64,000 bases of DNA from Thermoleophilia bacterium (GCA_026415615.1 JAOAGT010000002.1:248001-312000); one strand, 5' to 3'; shown: positions 51,345-60,865, numbered from the stretch's first letter. Notes: generated from the sequence alone by a model not told the origin. Numbers and translations: made by a program.

Positions 51345-52601
51345 GTGTTAGCCCGGCTTCGCCAGTTCTGGAGTACTCCTGTTGGCCGCGGGTTCATCAT
51401 GCTCGCGACCATGCATCTTGCCAACGGTTTCTCGTACAGCGCGCAAAACAGCATCATCACCAATTTCTTTGAGGATATTCTTCATTTTTCTGGGCCTAAG
51501 TTTGGGTACATGACCGCTATACGCGAGACTGGCGGTCTTGCTCTTATCGTGCTCATGGCGCTTCTTTACCGAGTTTCGATTCCCTGGCTGACGGCTGGAG
51601 CCATGTTCTTTATGGGTCTAGGCTTTGCTCTTTTTAGTATCTCGACCAGCTTTGTCGGGGTTATCCCTTGGGTGCTGATAAGCAGCTTCGGAATGCACAC
51701 GATTTTGCAAACTCAGTACTCACTCGGGATGAGCCTGACAACACAAGATAAGAGCGGCCGGATACTAGGACGAATGGGCGCTTTTGCGCAAGCTGGAACT
51801 CTGATTGCGCTTGTCACCATATTCTTTGCCTTCCACTACGGAGCGATCTCGTTTCAAAAAACCTTCTGGATAATTGGAGCGGTGGCCATATTTGGAGGGA
51901 TCGCTGTCTGTCGCTTCCCGAACCTGGAGGACGGCAAGGTAAGAACGACCAAGCCAAAGCGAGAGCCCATCGTCTGGCGCTGGGACTACCGTTACTACTA
52001 TGTTCTTAACCTCCTCGACGGTGTGCGTCAGCAAATCTTCTTCTCTTTTGGTCTGTGGGTGCTGGTTAACAGGTTTGGGTTGCGGGTGGCCGACATTTCT
52101 CTGCTGCTGCTTACCGTGACTTTCATAGGGATGGTGACTTCGCCTTACATTGGCAAGCTTATCGACCGTCTGGGGGAAAGGATCGTTCTTCAGGTAATTA
52201 ACGTGGGCTATGTCATTGCCCTTGCTGGCTACGCCCTGGTTGGGAACGTCTACCTCGCCTGTCTCTTCTACGTGATCTACTCCTTCATTTCCCCGTTTTC
52301 TAACATGGGGGCCTCTATCTATCTGCGGAAAATCGCGGTTCCACAGGAAATAGCGCCGAGCCTGGCGATGGGGGTCACCATCCTTCACGCCACCGCGGTG
52401 GTAGTGCCGGTGGCAGCAGGGATAATTCTCAACTTTGTGGGGTACCAGGTGCCGTTCTTCTTGGCCTGCCTGGCGGCGCTCGTAATGGTTGGGGTAACCA
52501 GAAGGCTGGATCCCATAAAGCAACGCAGCGCTGCGCGGGTAGCTTTGGACGAGGCTATGTCACAAGCTGTGGCTGGGCATGACCAGCCCTCAAAAATCTA
52601 G
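51345..52601 (+). CDS. Major facilitator superfamily transporter
   Basis: A 418-residue MFS transporter of about twelve helices, with typical MFS loop segments such as GKLIDRLGERIVLQ. The start is uncertain: GTG 51345 gives a family-like length, but none of the upstream frames (open from 51216) has a clear ribosome-binding site. A TATAGT box lies at 51289-51294, so leaderless or short-leader initiation is possible. Substrate unknown. It is divergent from the giant CARDB gene. Confidence 0.8.
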   Translation: MLARLRQFWSTPVGRGFIMLATMHLANGFSYSAQNSIITNFFEDILHFSGPKFGYMTAIRETGGLALIVLMALLYRVSIPWLTAGAMFFMGLGFALFSISTSFVGVIPWVLISSFGMHTILQTQYSLGMSLTTQDKSGRILGRMGAFAQAGTLIALVTIFFAFHYGAISFQKTFWIIGAVAIFGGIAVCRFPNLEDGKVRTTKPKREPIVWRWDYRYYYVLNLLDGVRQQIFFSFGLWVLVNRFGLRVADISLLLLTVTFIGMVTSPYIGKLIDRLGERIVLQVINVGYVIALAGYALVGNVYLACLFYVIYSFISPFSNMGASIYLRKIAVPQEIAPSLAMGVTILHATAVVVPVAAGIILNFVGYQVPFFLACLAALVMVGVTRRLDPIKQRSAARVALDEAMSQAVAGHDQPSKI

Positions 52602-52640
52602 CCCCGTAATCTAGCCCTGTGGGCACAAGTCAAATTGTCG

Positions 52641-52934
52641 CTAGCGCCTGGCCGGGCTGGAAGCGAACCGCGGCTTGGCGAGGAAGAGTCTGATTAGCCA
52701 CGCGACAAGTCCCAGGCTAAGCACGCCTGCGCCCAAAGCCGTGCCTTGCCAGCTGATCTCGAGGAAGGGACCACCTTCCTGCCAAAAGCTGACTACGTGA
52801 TCCACCAGCCACATCAAGGTGGCGCCCCAGTAAATCAAGCAAAGGAAGCCCAGTCTATACCGGCCAGAGGCCTTCCACTTGTACCACACGAGAGTGGCAG
52901 CTAAAGCAGCGGCGGCAGTCAGCAAGAGCCACAT
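52641..52934 (-). CDS. Small three-helix membrane protein
   Basis: A 97-residue protein with three hydrophobic helices and a basic C-terminus. It has no family I recognise. It is 77 bp downstream of the next membrane-protein gene on the same strand, and both may be cotranscribed. A conserved-looking DHVVSFWQEGGPFLEISW segment in its loop resembles the HIWHGEVVPWPPF loop of that neighbour. Confidence 0.65.
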   Translation of the reverse strand: MWLLLTAAAALAATLVWYKWKASGRYRLGFLCLIYWGATLMWLVDHVVSFWQEGGPFLEISWQGTALGAGVLSLGLVAWLIRLFLAKPRFASSPARR

Positions 52935-53011
52935 ACAGAGTTTTCTCCAATCAAAGTCTCTGCCCCTGAAAGATGATCAGATAGACGATTCCTAAAGCTC
53001 TGGAAGCTTTC

Positions 53012-53443
53012 CTAACTTCTTTCGCTAACCGATCCCGGCTCGTTTACACTTGCCGCACGTCTTCTGAGACGCGCCAGCCAAGCATCTCCTACAATCATGG
53101 TGCCCCAAGCCAACAGGATGGCTGCAGTCATGGCCGAGCCATAGATCGCTATTTCGCGCAGCATCGCGCCTATGCCCTGAGGTTCTGTCATCGCTGTTAA
53201 GAAGGGAGGCCACGGTACTACCTCGCCATGCCAAATATGCTCAAAACAGAGAAGCAGCGAGCCGCCCCATAGCATGGTGTTAAGCCAGCGCAGCCGACGG
53301 GACCAGGAGGCTCCCGGGTGCTGCTGGTGGGTCGCTAAGCGCTCAAGCTTGGTTGTTTGAGCGGTCTTTTCTCTGCTTGATACCACTTTCTGCACGATCG
53401 TTGTGACTACCGCGACGCCAGCAGGAGCTAGGAAGCAAGCCAT
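53012..53443 (-). CDS. Membrane protein of unknown function
   Basis: A 143-residue protein with an N-terminal hydrophobic helix, a charged middle (SSREKTAQTTKLERLATHQ) and two more helices. Like its neighbour at 52641 it has an acidic/aromatic loop (FEHIWHGEVVPWPPFL). No known family. The pair looks like a small membrane module of unknown purpose. The 95-bp gap to modC holds nothing recognised. Confidence 0.65.
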   Translation of the reverse strand: MACFLAPAGVAVVTTIVQKVVSSREKTAQTTKLERLATHQQHPGASWSRRLRWLNTMLWGGSLLLCFEHIWHGEVVPWPPFLTAMTEPQGIGAMLREIAIYGSAMTAAILLAWGTMIVGDAWLARLRRRAASVNEPGSVSERS

Positions 53444-53538
53444 ATATGTCTCCTTCTAAACGAACCGTCCGCCAGTCCTGTCAAAAGAATAACAGACAGT
53501 TGAAGCTGAGCTCTTACGGCGGCCAGAGCTCAACTTTC

Positions 53539-54630
53539 TTAGCCCGTAAACAGCAGCAGGTCACGTCGGGCAAGCGCGACGGTGACCGGCTGACCAACCC
53601 TAATGCCAAACCTGCGCAACAAGCGGCGATTGACCGCTATCTCAAGAACAGTGTCGGAGTCCTCGGGTTCAAAAAGCAATGTCACGTCAGTTCCTGCTGC
53701 AGTGAGTCCTGTGAATTGGCCGTGAAGCACAAGCTCTTCGGGCTTGGGCGGATGGTCCTCGTTCCGAAGGGCCACAAATTCCGCTCGGATGCCCAGATGT
53801 ACCACCTGACCTGGAACGGGCTCTGCGATGCCGGGCCGCTTGTTGGCGAGAATCTCTCCCCCCAAAGCAGGACAATTTACAACGACCGCCTCGTGCGTGC
53901 TGTTGATCACTTTGCCGGGGAAAAGGTTACGGATTCCCAGATATTCGGCCACCGACAAAGTGGCAGGGCTTCGCCACACTGTCTCGCGATCGCCAGTCTG
54001 CTTGATTTCACCGTCAATCAGCACACTCACCCGGTCGCCGATAAAGAAACCCTCGGTGAGGTCGTGGGTTATCATTAGCACGGCAAAGCCGTACTCCTTC
54101 TGCAGATTCTTGAGCAGATGCCATAGTTCATGACGTAGCGACTCGTTGAGCGCGGCGAAAGGCTCGTCCAGAAGCAGCAGACGAGGACGCGCAGCAAGCG
54201 CTCGCACCAAAGCCACCCGTTGACGCTCCCCACCCGAAAGAGTTCCGGGCCGACGATCAAGCAGGGCGCCTATTCCAGTGGCTTCGATGAGGGCCTGTAC
54301 AGCTGGCTCGTACTCGTCCGCTTTTACTCGTCTCGATCGTGGCCCGTACAAGATGTTGTCCCGGACGGTCAAATGAGGGAAGAGATCCAGGTGCTGAGGC
54401 AAGTAACCCATGTCCCTTTTCTCAGGCGGTATGCGAGCCAGATCGCGGCCTTCGAACAACACCTTCCCACTGGTGAGCGGCCGAAGGCCGATGATTGCTT
54501 CAAGCAACGTTGACTTGCCTGCGCCCGAAGGGCCTAGGAGGACGTGACTCTCACCCTGAGCAACTTCGAAGGAAACGTTCCTGAGTTTAAAAGAGCCTGC
54601 CTGTGCGCAGACATCAATGAGCTCAAGCAT
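53539..54630 (-). CDS. modC: Molybdate/tungstate ABC transporter ATP-binding protein (ModC-like)
   Basis: A 363-residue ATPase of the molybdate/tungstate class, with a TOBE-type domain at the C-terminus (for example GQVVHLGIRAEFVALRNEDH). Walker A GPSGAGKST, signature LSGGERQRVALVRAL and Walker B RLLLLDEPFAAL are intact. The ATG at 54630 overlaps the permease stop by 8 bp. Together with ModA and ModB it powers oxyanion uptake for molybdenum or tungsten cofactor enzymes. Tungstate cannot be excluded. Confidence 0.9.
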   Translation of the reverse strand: MLELIDVCAQAGSFKLRNVSFEVAQGESHVLLGPSGAGKSTLLEAIIGLRPLTSGKVLFEGRDLARIPPEKRDMGYLPQHLDLFPHLTVRDNILYGPRSRRVKADEYEPAVQALIEATGIGALLDRRPGTLSGGERQRVALVRALAARPRLLLLDEPFAALNESLRHELWHLLKNLQKEYGFAVLMITHDLTEGFFIGDRVSVLIDGEIKQTGDRETVWRSPATLSVAEYLGIRNLFPGKVINSTHEAVVVNCPALGGEILANKRPGIAEPVPGQVVHLGIRAEFVALRNEDHPPKPEELVLHGQFTGLTAAGTDVTLLFEPEDSDTVLEIAVNRRLLRRFGIRVGQPVTVALARRDLLLFTG

Positions 54631-55396
54631 GGCGTTCGCGGAAAAGCAGTTTGCCCACGTACAACGCGCTGAGACCAATCGCTAGGAGTACCAAGATGAG
54701 AGCAACGGTGCCCTTGATATCAGCACTGGCCAGACGCATGTAGATGGCAATAGGGAGTGTTTCGGTGCGCATGGCCATGGTTCCGGCTACCATGATGGTG
54801 GCGCCAAACTCTCCTAGCGCCTTGGCCCAAGTAAGAACGCCCGAGGCAAGAAGCCCACGTCGGGCAAGAGGCAAAGAAACCGTGAGAAAGGCGCGAAGCG
54901 GTGAGGCACCCAGGGTGCGGGCGACCATCTCATACCGGGGAGGCACCTGGTCGAAAGCCGATTTAAGAAAGCGGACGGCAATGCCCAGGACGGCAACAAA
55001 CTGGGCGAGGACTATTCCGGCAAAAGCAAAAACAAACTGGATAGTGTGCTCTTGGATCCAAGTGCCAATTGGGTTGCTGAAAAAGATCAGGATGATGGCC
55101 CCGAGCGCCGCGGGGGAGACAATCACGGGAAACTCTAGGATGGCGTCAACAGACTCCCGGCCGCGAAAATCATGCCGGGAGAGCGCATAAGCGGCCGGAA
55201 TCGCTAAAGCTAAGGCCAAGCCGGTCGCCGCGGTAGCGGCGACGAGGCTAAGCTGTACAGAGAAAAGCACTCGCTTGGACGAGAGGGCTTCCCACAAAGC
55301 GGAAGCATCCAGAAAGTAGAACAACGAGGCGATCAGCACTCCGTAAATACCGAGTACCGCTAGAGCACAGGTGATGGTGACGCGTCGAAACCTCAT
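54623..55396 (-). CDS. modB: Molybdate/tungstate ABC transporter permease (ModB-like)
   Basis: A 257-residue permease with about six membrane helices and the EAA-type loop GASPLRAFLTVSLPLARRGLL that docks to the ATPase. It is the membrane channel of the ModABC transporter. It starts at the ATG at 55396 without a strong ribosome-binding site and overlaps modC by 8 bp, so translation is probably coupled. It lies 41 bp after modA. Confidence 0.88.
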   Translation of the reverse strand: MRFRRVTITCALAVLGIYGVLIASLFYFLDASALWEALSSKRVLFSVQLSLVAATAATGLALALAIPAAYALSRHDFRGRESVDAILEFPVIVSPAALGAIILIFFSNPIGTWIQEHTIQFVFAFAGIVLAQFVAVLGIAVRFLKSAFDQVPPRYEMVARTLGASPLRAFLTVSLPLARRGLLASGVLTWAKALGEFGATIMVAGTMAMRTETLPIAIYMRLASADIKGTVALILVLLAIGLSALYVGKLLFRERHA

Positions 55397-55437
55397 CCGT
55401 AATATGTTACTGCCTTACTGCCTCGCTATAGTGAGCG

Positions 55438-56454
55438 TCATTTTGTCACCCAGTCGGGAGGCAATGTGTACTCTCCACCCACCGGCTTAGTCTCTCCTAT
55501 GTAAGCAAAGGCCTGTTCTGGTGTAGTGAAATATCCGTACTTGGCAAAGATCGCCTGCCCCTCGCTCCCGGCGAGGAAGTCGATGAAACGCTGAGCTAGC
55601 TCCTCGTTCTTAGTGAACTTCGACACAGCGATGGGGATGTAACCTATACGCGGGATCTGATCTGCAGGGAGAGGAATAGTCTCGATGTTCTCCGGATCCC
55701 AGTCGGCAAAAACGCTCCAACCGATCACAGCGTCGACTTGCTTTAGCGAAATAGCCGTTGCTGTTTTCTCGCAGCTTTCAGTGTAGTTGAGAAGGTTGGA
55801 CTTGAAGGCCGCCTTCTCAGTGTCTGACAGGTTCTTCTCGATTATTTCTACGGCATAGGCGCCAACGCAGACGGTCTCGGGGTTGGCAATTGCTACTTTA
55901 ACACCGGGACGCGCAAGGTCGTTCAGAGTACGGATGTTCTTGGGGTTGCCTTTCTGGACGTTGATGGCCGGTACCAGATAGGTGACGATGGCTTCGGTTT
56001 CTGCGATTACGTCACCCTTTCGTTTGGCTTTCTCCATGTAATCAGAAGAGCCGGGGAAATACAGGTCGCCCTCTTGAGAGAGCTCCATCTGGGAGAGTAC
56101 GGCTCCTGATCCTCCAAATACAGCCTCTATCCGGATGCCGGTTTTGTTTTCAAACAAGGCCATCGCCTCCTCGGTAGCAGGCTTGCTAGCAGCCCCTGCA
56201 TAGATGAAAAGCGGGTCCTGATTAACCGCGGAGTCGCTTGGCTGATTAGCCACGGAGTCGCTTGGCGTGGAAACAGAATCCTTGGGCGTCGCGGTGTTAG
56301 GTGTTAGGGTTACGGGGCTCTCGTTCTCGGACCTAGACGAGCTGGCCGAGTCTGATGTGGCCGAACTAGAGCAGCCCGAGCTGAGGCCGACAACTGCTAG
56401 GAAGCAAGCCACCAAGAAAGCAGCCAAAAACGCAGCGACGCGTCGGGTATGCAC
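55438..56454 (-). CDS. modA: Molybdate/tungstate-binding lipoprotein (ModA-like)
   Basis: A 338-residue extracellular binding protein. The lipobox is VVGLSSGC. A Ser/Asp-rich linker with repeated PSDSV blocks precedes the type 2 binding domain (LFIYAGAASKPATEEAMALF, GGSGAVLSQME). The start is a GTG at 56454 with GGAGG about 9 bases upstream. It is the first gene of the transport set, preceded by a candidate ModE operator. Molybdate and tungstate binding cannot be separated by eye. Confidence 0.87.
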   Translation of the reverse strand: MHTRRVAAFLAAFLVACFLAVVGLSSGCSSSATSDSASSSRSENESPVTLTPNTATPKDSVSTPSDSVANQPSDSAVNQDPLFIYAGAASKPATEEAMALFENKTGIRIEAVFGGSGAVLSQMELSQEGDLYFPGSSDYMEKAKRKGDVIAETEAIVTYLVPAINVQKGNPKNIRTLNDLARPGVKVAIANPETVCVGAYAVEIIEKNLSDTEKAAFKSNLLNYTESCEKTATAISLKQVDAVIGWSVFADWDPENIETIPLPADQIPRIGYIPIAVSKFTKNEELAQRFIDFLAGSEGQAIFAKYGYFTTPEQAFAYIGETKPVGGEYTLPPDWVTK

Positions 56455-56538
56455 CGTGACAGACCTCCGTGTATGACTCTTTACCGGACAGGGCTGTGTG
56501 TCGCACCAAATGCGCCCAAATGCACACTAGTCCGAGCG

Positions 56539-56572
56539 CGGTACGTTAGGACAAAAATGTTATAACGGACCG
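56539..56572. promoter_or_regulatory. Candidate ModE operator upstream of modA
   Basis: Arms CGGTACGTTA (56539-56548) and TAACGGACCG (56563-56572) are inverted with one mismatch around a 14-base spacer. The known Escherichia coli ModE box also has CGTTA and TAACG half-sites around a similar spacer. It sits between modE and modA, upstream of the transport genes and beside the regulator that would bind it. Confidence 0.6.
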
Positions 56573-56581
56573 GCGAAGGAG

Positions 56582-56980
56582 TCAAGTGGAGGATTCGCTT
56601 CGGGTGAGATTTTCGAGCGCTTCTAGGTCAGGCTGCGCTGTTGACGCGAGCTTTTCTTCAAGCTCGAGGTAGCGCATCACAAGTTCTTGGCCGAGGGTGG
56701 TAAGGTGGGCGCCGCCACCTCCTTTGCCGCCACTTGTAGCTTCTACCACCGGACGACCAAAGCCCTTATTTAGAGTGTCGATGAGAGCCCAGGCTCGTTT
56801 GTAGGTCATGCCAAGCTCGCGTGCGGCACTACTTATGGAGTGCCCCTCGCTCAGCTTCCGGAGAATCCCGATCTTACCGGGCCCCAGCACTATGTCACTC
56901 CCGATCGAGATCACCGGAGGATGGAGAGTGGCTTTGGGCTTGGATGTGCTCACACAACGAAGCTTAGCCCAAAGTCCCAC
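56582..56980 (-). CDS. ModE-type DNA-binding protein lacking the molybdate-binding domain
   Basis: A 132-residue protein equal to the N-terminal winged-helix domain of ModE. It has GPGKIGILRKLSEGHSISSAARELGMTYKRAWALIDTLN and RPVVEATSGGKGGGGAHLTTLGQELV. There is no C-terminal TOBE/Mop domain to bind molybdate, so it may sense through another route. It starts with a GTG at 56980 (GTG 56953 possible), overlapping the end of thiC by 17 bp, so it may be translated from the thiamine transcript. modA starts 128 bp downstream. Confidence 0.85.
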   Translation of the reverse strand: MGLWAKLRCVSTSKPKATLHPPVISIGSDIVLGPGKIGILRKLSEGHSISSAARELGMTYKRAWALIDTLNKGFGRPVVEATSGGKGGGGAHLTTLGQELVMRYLELEEKLASTAQPDLEALENLTRSESST

Positions 56981-58373
56981 TTCGTTCTAGCTTGCACTTG
57001 CCTGCCAAGCTTAATCCCTCGTGCGTGACAATTTTCATAGCGCAAAAGTCTCCGCACATCGTGCATGTTTCTGGACTTGTGGCTGGGCTGGGGTGTGTGC
57101 GGCGATACGTTCTTACCTTGTCGGGGTCTAGCGCAAACCGGGCTTGCCCTTCCCAATCAAGGGCTTTCCGATGGAGCGAGATCTGACGGTCTTGCTCCCA
57201 GGCTTCTTGAATCCCACGGGCTATGTCAGCGGCATGGGCGGCGATGCGGGCAGCCATCACTCCTTCAAAAACATCTTGGGGAGTAGGTAGGCCAAGATGT
57301 TCAGCCGGACTGACAGCGCACAGGAAGTCCGCTCCAGCGAAAGCAGCAATTGCTCCCCCTATGGCGGAGGTAATGTGGTCGTAACCGGGCGCAGCGTCGG
57401 TTACCAGCGGCCCAAGGACGTAGAATGGGGCTCCCCGGCAAACGCTTTTTTCCAGCTTTATGGCGGCTTCTATCTGGTCAAGGGGGACATGGCCTGGCCC
57501 TTCAATCATCACCTGCACTCCAGCTCTCTGCGCTTCGGCGGCAAGTTCTCCGATGGTGAGCAACTCTTCCACCTGGGCCCGGTCGTTTGCATCAGCTATA
57601 GCTCCAGGGCGAAGCCCGTCTCCAAGGCTCAAAGTAAGGTCGTGGCGGCGAGCGATGTCGAGTAGGCGGTCAAACTGTTCGTAGAGAGGATTTTCCTTCT
57701 CGTGGGCAAGCATCCAGCGAGCCAAGAAAGCGCCACCCCTACTGACAATATCTGTGATGCGGCCCTGACGCTTAAGTCTCTCTAGTGCGCGCATGGTCAC
57801 GCCGCAGTGCACAGTGACAAAATCCACTCCATCTTCGGCGTGTAGTTCGATGGCCGCAAAAATCTCCTCGGGCTCCAGATCTTCGACTGACCGCCCTTGG
57901 TTTGCTGCTTCCACTACCGCCTGGTATATGGGCACTGTACCCAGCGGTATATCGGCGGCTTCAAGAAGGGTGCGCCTAATCGCATTTAGGTCGCCTCCTG
58001 TGCTCAGGTCCATGACGGTGTCGGCCCCTGCCTTCTTGGCGGCTGCCAGTTTCTGCAACTCTTCTTTTATATCCACCCGTGCAGGAGAGGTTCCTAGGTT
58101 GGCGTTTACTTTTACCCGGCACCCCTGTCCTATGGCCTTGGCCACGCTTGCTGCTCTATGAGCGCTTGCCAAGACAACGGCAACGCCGGAGGCGACGCGC
58201 TGCCGGAGGATCTCAGGATCCAATCCCTCGTTATGGGCGGCAGATGCCAACTCAGGGGTGATGATTCCCTGGCGAGACGCGTCCAACTTGGTCACCTGCC
58301 GGTCATTTTGTTGTGAGCTGATGTCTCTTGGCTGAGCGATGTGCGAATTAATGCGACGATCTTGGGCGTTCAT
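56964..58373 (-). CDS. thiC: Phosphomethylpyrimidine synthase ThiC
   Basis: A 469-residue radical SAM enzyme of an unusual class that turns aminoimidazole ribotide into the thiamine pyrimidine HMP-P. The C-terminal cluster motif CTMCGDFC is intact, and the core segments GADTVMDLSTGGD, GTVPIYQA and MIEGPGHVPLDQI are present. It overlaps thiDN by four bases (ATGA). The modE-like frame overlaps its 3' end by 17 bp. It is the third gene of the TPP-riboswitch operon. Confidence 0.95.
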   Translation of the reverse strand: MNAQDRRINSHIAQPRDISSQQNDRQVTKLDASRQGIITPELASAAHNEGLDPEILRQRVASGVAVVLASAHRAASVAKAIGQGCRVKVNANLGTSPARVDIKEELQKLAAAKKAGADTVMDLSTGGDLNAIRRTLLEAADIPLGTVPIYQAVVEAANQGRSVEDLEPEEIFAAIELHAEDGVDFVTVHCGVTMRALERLKRQGRITDIVSRGGAFLARWMLAHEKENPLYEQFDRLLDIARRHDLTLSLGDGLRPGAIADANDRAQVEELLTIGELAAEAQRAGVQVMIEGPGHVPLDQIEAAIKLEKSVCRGAPFYVLGPLVTDAAPGYDHITSAIGGAIAAFAGADFLCAVSPAEHLGLPTPQDVFEGVMAARIAAHAADIARGIQEAWEQDRQISLHRKALDWEGQARFALDPDKVRTYRRTHPSPATSPETCTMCGDFCAMKIVTHEGLSLAGKCKLERSGTLG

Positions 58374-59737
58374 GGTCTCACCGCCTTTAGCTTCTTAATC
58401 ACGTCTTGTGGAGTACGGCCAAACAGGCGAATCATCGGTTCCTTCCCCAAAGCTCCGCGGTCGAACACGATGTCTGGGGCATGCTCGACGTTGGCCAGTA
58501 CTTGCTCCATGAGAAAATCGAGGCTCTTTCCCTCTGTCTCACTGACAGCTGGTGGCTCCTTAGCTCGTTCTGCCTCGAGCACGACGAAACCGGCGGCGCG
58601 GGCTTTTTCCAGTAACCGGTCGTTCAACTTGACATTTAGACAGGCGCGCAAGTGCGGAAACCGGCGCATGGCGGTCAGTATTAGACGCGCCACGTGCGAT
58701 GAGGCGCCGAAGGCTGGCTCGTCCTTAAATATGAGCTTGCCGCCATGGACCCCTATTCTTCCCGGAAAGGCGGCGACTTGTCCTGGCTCTCGGGCCTCTG
58801 GAAGGGCAAAACCCAAGTTCATTTGTACTGCCGGTACCAGCTCCACGGGGGCCAACTCGGCAAGCTCTAAAGCCGCTTCACGCAGGGACGCAAGCACTCT
58901 TGCTCTCTCGTATTCCTTACCAGCTATCAGCGCTGGGTTGACGTACAGGTAGCCTTTTGAGTCTATGGAATCTGCACTGCTTGGCGTGGGGCCCAGCGGG
59001 TAGGCTGCTGCGAGGATCTCGCCGATTTCTAGCTCCGTGGCTTGGAAGGCTTCCTCTGGGTTGAGCCCGTGGGCCAGCTCAGTTAAGAGGAGTGCTGAGA
59101 ACAAGCAGCCCGTGCCATGAATCTCACCAGCAAGCTTTGCTTTCGTGTAGAAGAAAACTTCACCTCCAGCAAAGAAGAGGTCTGTAGTGGAATCTTGTTG
59201 AGCAAGATGCCCTCCCGTTACCACCACTGCCTTAGCGCCCATGTCAAGGAGCACTCTTGCTGCCTGTTCCATATCGTGTGGGCTGGTGACTGGCAGGCCA
59301 GTGAGTGCGGCAGCCTCAGACAGATTAGGTGTAACTATCGGCCCGAGCGGGAAAATCTCCTGCACCATGGCGTGGATCGCCTCAGGGGGTGTGAGAGTAA
59401 AGCCATTCTTGGCTTTGATTACCGGATCCACGACCACCGGCAGACTTGGGTGCTCTCGCAAGAATTGGGCAATCACCCTTGTTTGTTCTTGGCTAAGAAT
59501 GACGCTGACCTTGACCCCGGCCAGCTCTTCCACTTGTTGCCCGAGAATGGCTAGAGCATGAGTGAAGTCGGCGTTGGCGGTGGGGCGCACCGCTTCCACT
59601 CCCCTTGGTCCCTGTATTACAAGAGCTGTGGGCACAGAAAGGCCATGGAAGCCGCGGCTTCCAAACACGGCGAGGTCCATGGATAGCCCGGCTCCGCCGG
59701 ATGGATCAAGCCCAGCTACTGTAAGAAGGCACTTCAC
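58370..59737 (-). CDS. ThiD-ThiN fusion (HMP-phosphate kinase / thiamine phosphate synthase)
   Basis: A 455-residue bifunctional enzyme. The N-terminal ThiD part carries [12 protein letters not shown] and the C-terminal [20 protein letters not shown] segments. It phosphorylates HMP and HMP-P. The C-terminal part (about 270-455) is ThiN, a thiamine phosphate synthase used instead of ThiE in archaea and some thermophiles, with [23 protein letters not shown] and [12 protein letters not shown]. Together the two halves join pyrimidine and thiazole. The start is a GTG at 59737 overlapping the thi4 stop by four bases. Confidence 0.93.
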   Translation of the reverse strand: MKCLLTVAGLDPSGGAGLSMDLAVFGSRGFHGLSVPTALVIQGPRGVEAVRPTANADFTHALAILGQQVEELAGVKVSVILSQEQTRVIAQFLREHPSLPVVVDPVIKAKNGFTLTPPEAIHAMVQEIFPLGPIVTPNLSEAAALTGLPVTSPHDMEQAARVLLDMGAKAVVVTGGHLAQQDSTTDLFFAGGEVFFYTKAKLAGEIHGTGCLFSALLLTELAHGLNPEEAFQATELEIGEILAAAYPLGPTPSSADSIDSKGYLYVNPALIAGKEYERARVLASLREAALELAELAPVELVPAVQMNLGFALPEAREPGQVAAFPGRIGVHGGKLIFKDEPAFGASSHVARLILTAMRRFPHLRACLNVKLNDRLLEKARAAGFVVLEAERAKEPPAVSETEGKSLDFLMEQVLANVEHAPDIVFDRGALGKEPMIRLFGRTPQDVIKKLKAVRP

Positions 59738-60555
59738 TCCGCTCTCCCGTGTGAGTCTTCGCTAGCGCTGGCGTTGGTCTGGAGTTGAGCTAAGATCAAA
59801 TCGGCAACCTTTTTGCCCGACAGGAGCATTCCCCCGAACACCGGCCCCATACGATAGGAGCCAAAGGCGGCGTTGGCGCTCATTCCAGCTACAAACAAAC
59901 CGGGGAAGATTTCTCTGGTGTTCTTGAGGGTGTCGCTTTCTGCTACCTCAGCCCACAAGCACCGCTCTCCCTCCACCTGCCCAGAAGGAGTCGCCAGCTG
60001 GACGTTCATCTTGCGCTCCAAAGTGCGCACTACTTCCAGAGGGTGTCCCGTGGCGTCTACTACAACGCGCGCCATTACAGTAAGCGGATCGACGTGGAGG
60101 CCAGCCAGTTCTACAGCACTCCAGTTGATGACGATGCCGCACACCCGCTCTCTGCGTACTACCAGATCTTCCACGCTTACCAGGTTGAAGATTGTGGCCC
60201 CGACCCGGGTGGCCTGATAGCACAGACCAGTGACCGCATGAATGGCGTCTACTGTGTAGTAGCCTTCTGCGTAAGGCTGGCTGGCGAGGCCAAGCTCGTC
60301 GAGGATGGCCTTGCCTTCCTCTTGGACGACAATCTCGTTCATCATCATGCCGCCGCCCCACATTCCGCCGCCCACGGAAAGCTTGCGTTCAAAGACCGCC
60401 ACTTTGGCTCCACTCTTAGCTAGGTAGTAGGAAGCGACCAGTCCGGCTGGGCCCGCGCCACATATGGCGGCATCCAAGTCCAGATGAGCGAGTAGTTTGT
60501 CCGTGTAGCGTTCTATGATGGCGCGCGTTACCGTTCGCTCGTCTATAGTTGTCAC
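59734..60555 (-). CDS. thi4: Thiazole synthase Thi4
   Basis: A 273-residue Thi4-type enzyme forming the adenylated carboxythiazole from NAD and glycine. The nucleotide-binding [26 protein letters not shown] and C-terminal [24 protein letters not shown] blocks are clear. The yeast-type sacrificial cysteine region is not present; the equivalent stretch reads [12 protein letters not shown], with His, which fits the archaeal type using sulfide from outside. The GTG at 60555 is preceded by GGGGGAG. It is the first gene after the riboswitch and terminator. Confidence 0.92.
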   Translation of the reverse strand: MTTIDERTVTRAIIERYTDKLLAHLDLDAAICGAGPAGLVASYYLAKSGAKVAVFERKLSVGGGMWGGGMMMNEIVVQEEGKAILDELGLASQPYAEGYYTVDAIHAVTGLCYQATRVGATIFNLVSVEDLVVRRERVCGIVINWSAVELAGLHVDPLTVMARVVVDATGHPLEVVRTLERKMNVQLATPSGQVEGERCLWAEVAESDTLKNTREIFPGLFVAGMSANAAFGSYRMGPVFGGMLLSGKKVADLILAQLQTNASASEDSHGRAE

Positions 60556-60610
60556 ACGCTCCCCCTTTCATGCCGTTGGACGAGGCCTGTCTGGGGAAAG
60601 CGGCGCTGAG

Positions 60611-60635
60611 AAAAAGGAGGCACCCGGAGGGTGCC
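60611..60635 (-). terminator. Riboswitch-controlled terminator upstream of thi4
   Basis: On the minus strand, GGCACCC (60629-60635, reading from the transcript 5' side) pairs with GGGTGCC (60619-60625) around a 3-base loop and is followed by TCCTTTTT (60611-60618). It lies between the TPP riboswitch and the thi4 start codon, in the position of an attenuator. Confidence 0.85.
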
Positions 60636-60668
60636 TGTCTACTGTGCGAGTGGGTGGTCTTGTGACTA

Positions 60669-60756
60669 GCTATGCTTCCCTACGCTGGTATTACCCAGAT
60701 CAGGTTCATAGGGTCAGTGGTCGAACCACACTCTCAGCGACACGCGCTCCCCTAGC
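60669..60756 (-). ncRNA. TPP riboswitch (THI element)
   Basis: Read on the minus strand, the conserved cores are CTGAGAG (60731-60737), ACCTGATCTGG (60695-60705) and GCGTAGGGAA (60676-60685), with a closing P1 helix of GCTA/TAGC type at the ends. This is the thiamine pyrophosphate aptamer. It lies upstream of thi4-thiDN-thiC, and the downstream terminator hairpin indicates transcriptional control, switching the operon off when TPP is present. Confidence 0.95.
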
Positions 60757-60763
60757 GGCGCTA

Positions 60764-60793
60764 AATATACCTGCTGTACGATATATGTGTCGA
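60764..60793 (-). promoter_or_regulatory. Promoter of the thiamine operon
   Basis: TCGACA (60788-60793) and TATATT (60764-60769) are separated by 18 bases on the minus strand. A start about 7 bases downstream of the -10 box falls at the first base of the riboswitch, so the two agree. Confidence 0.6.
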
Positions 60794-60865
60794 GCCCATC
60801 TCGGCGCCGCGCACACTTTTTGCTAACAGACTTTCTAGTAAGACTGTCGAAAGAGAGGGGCATCC

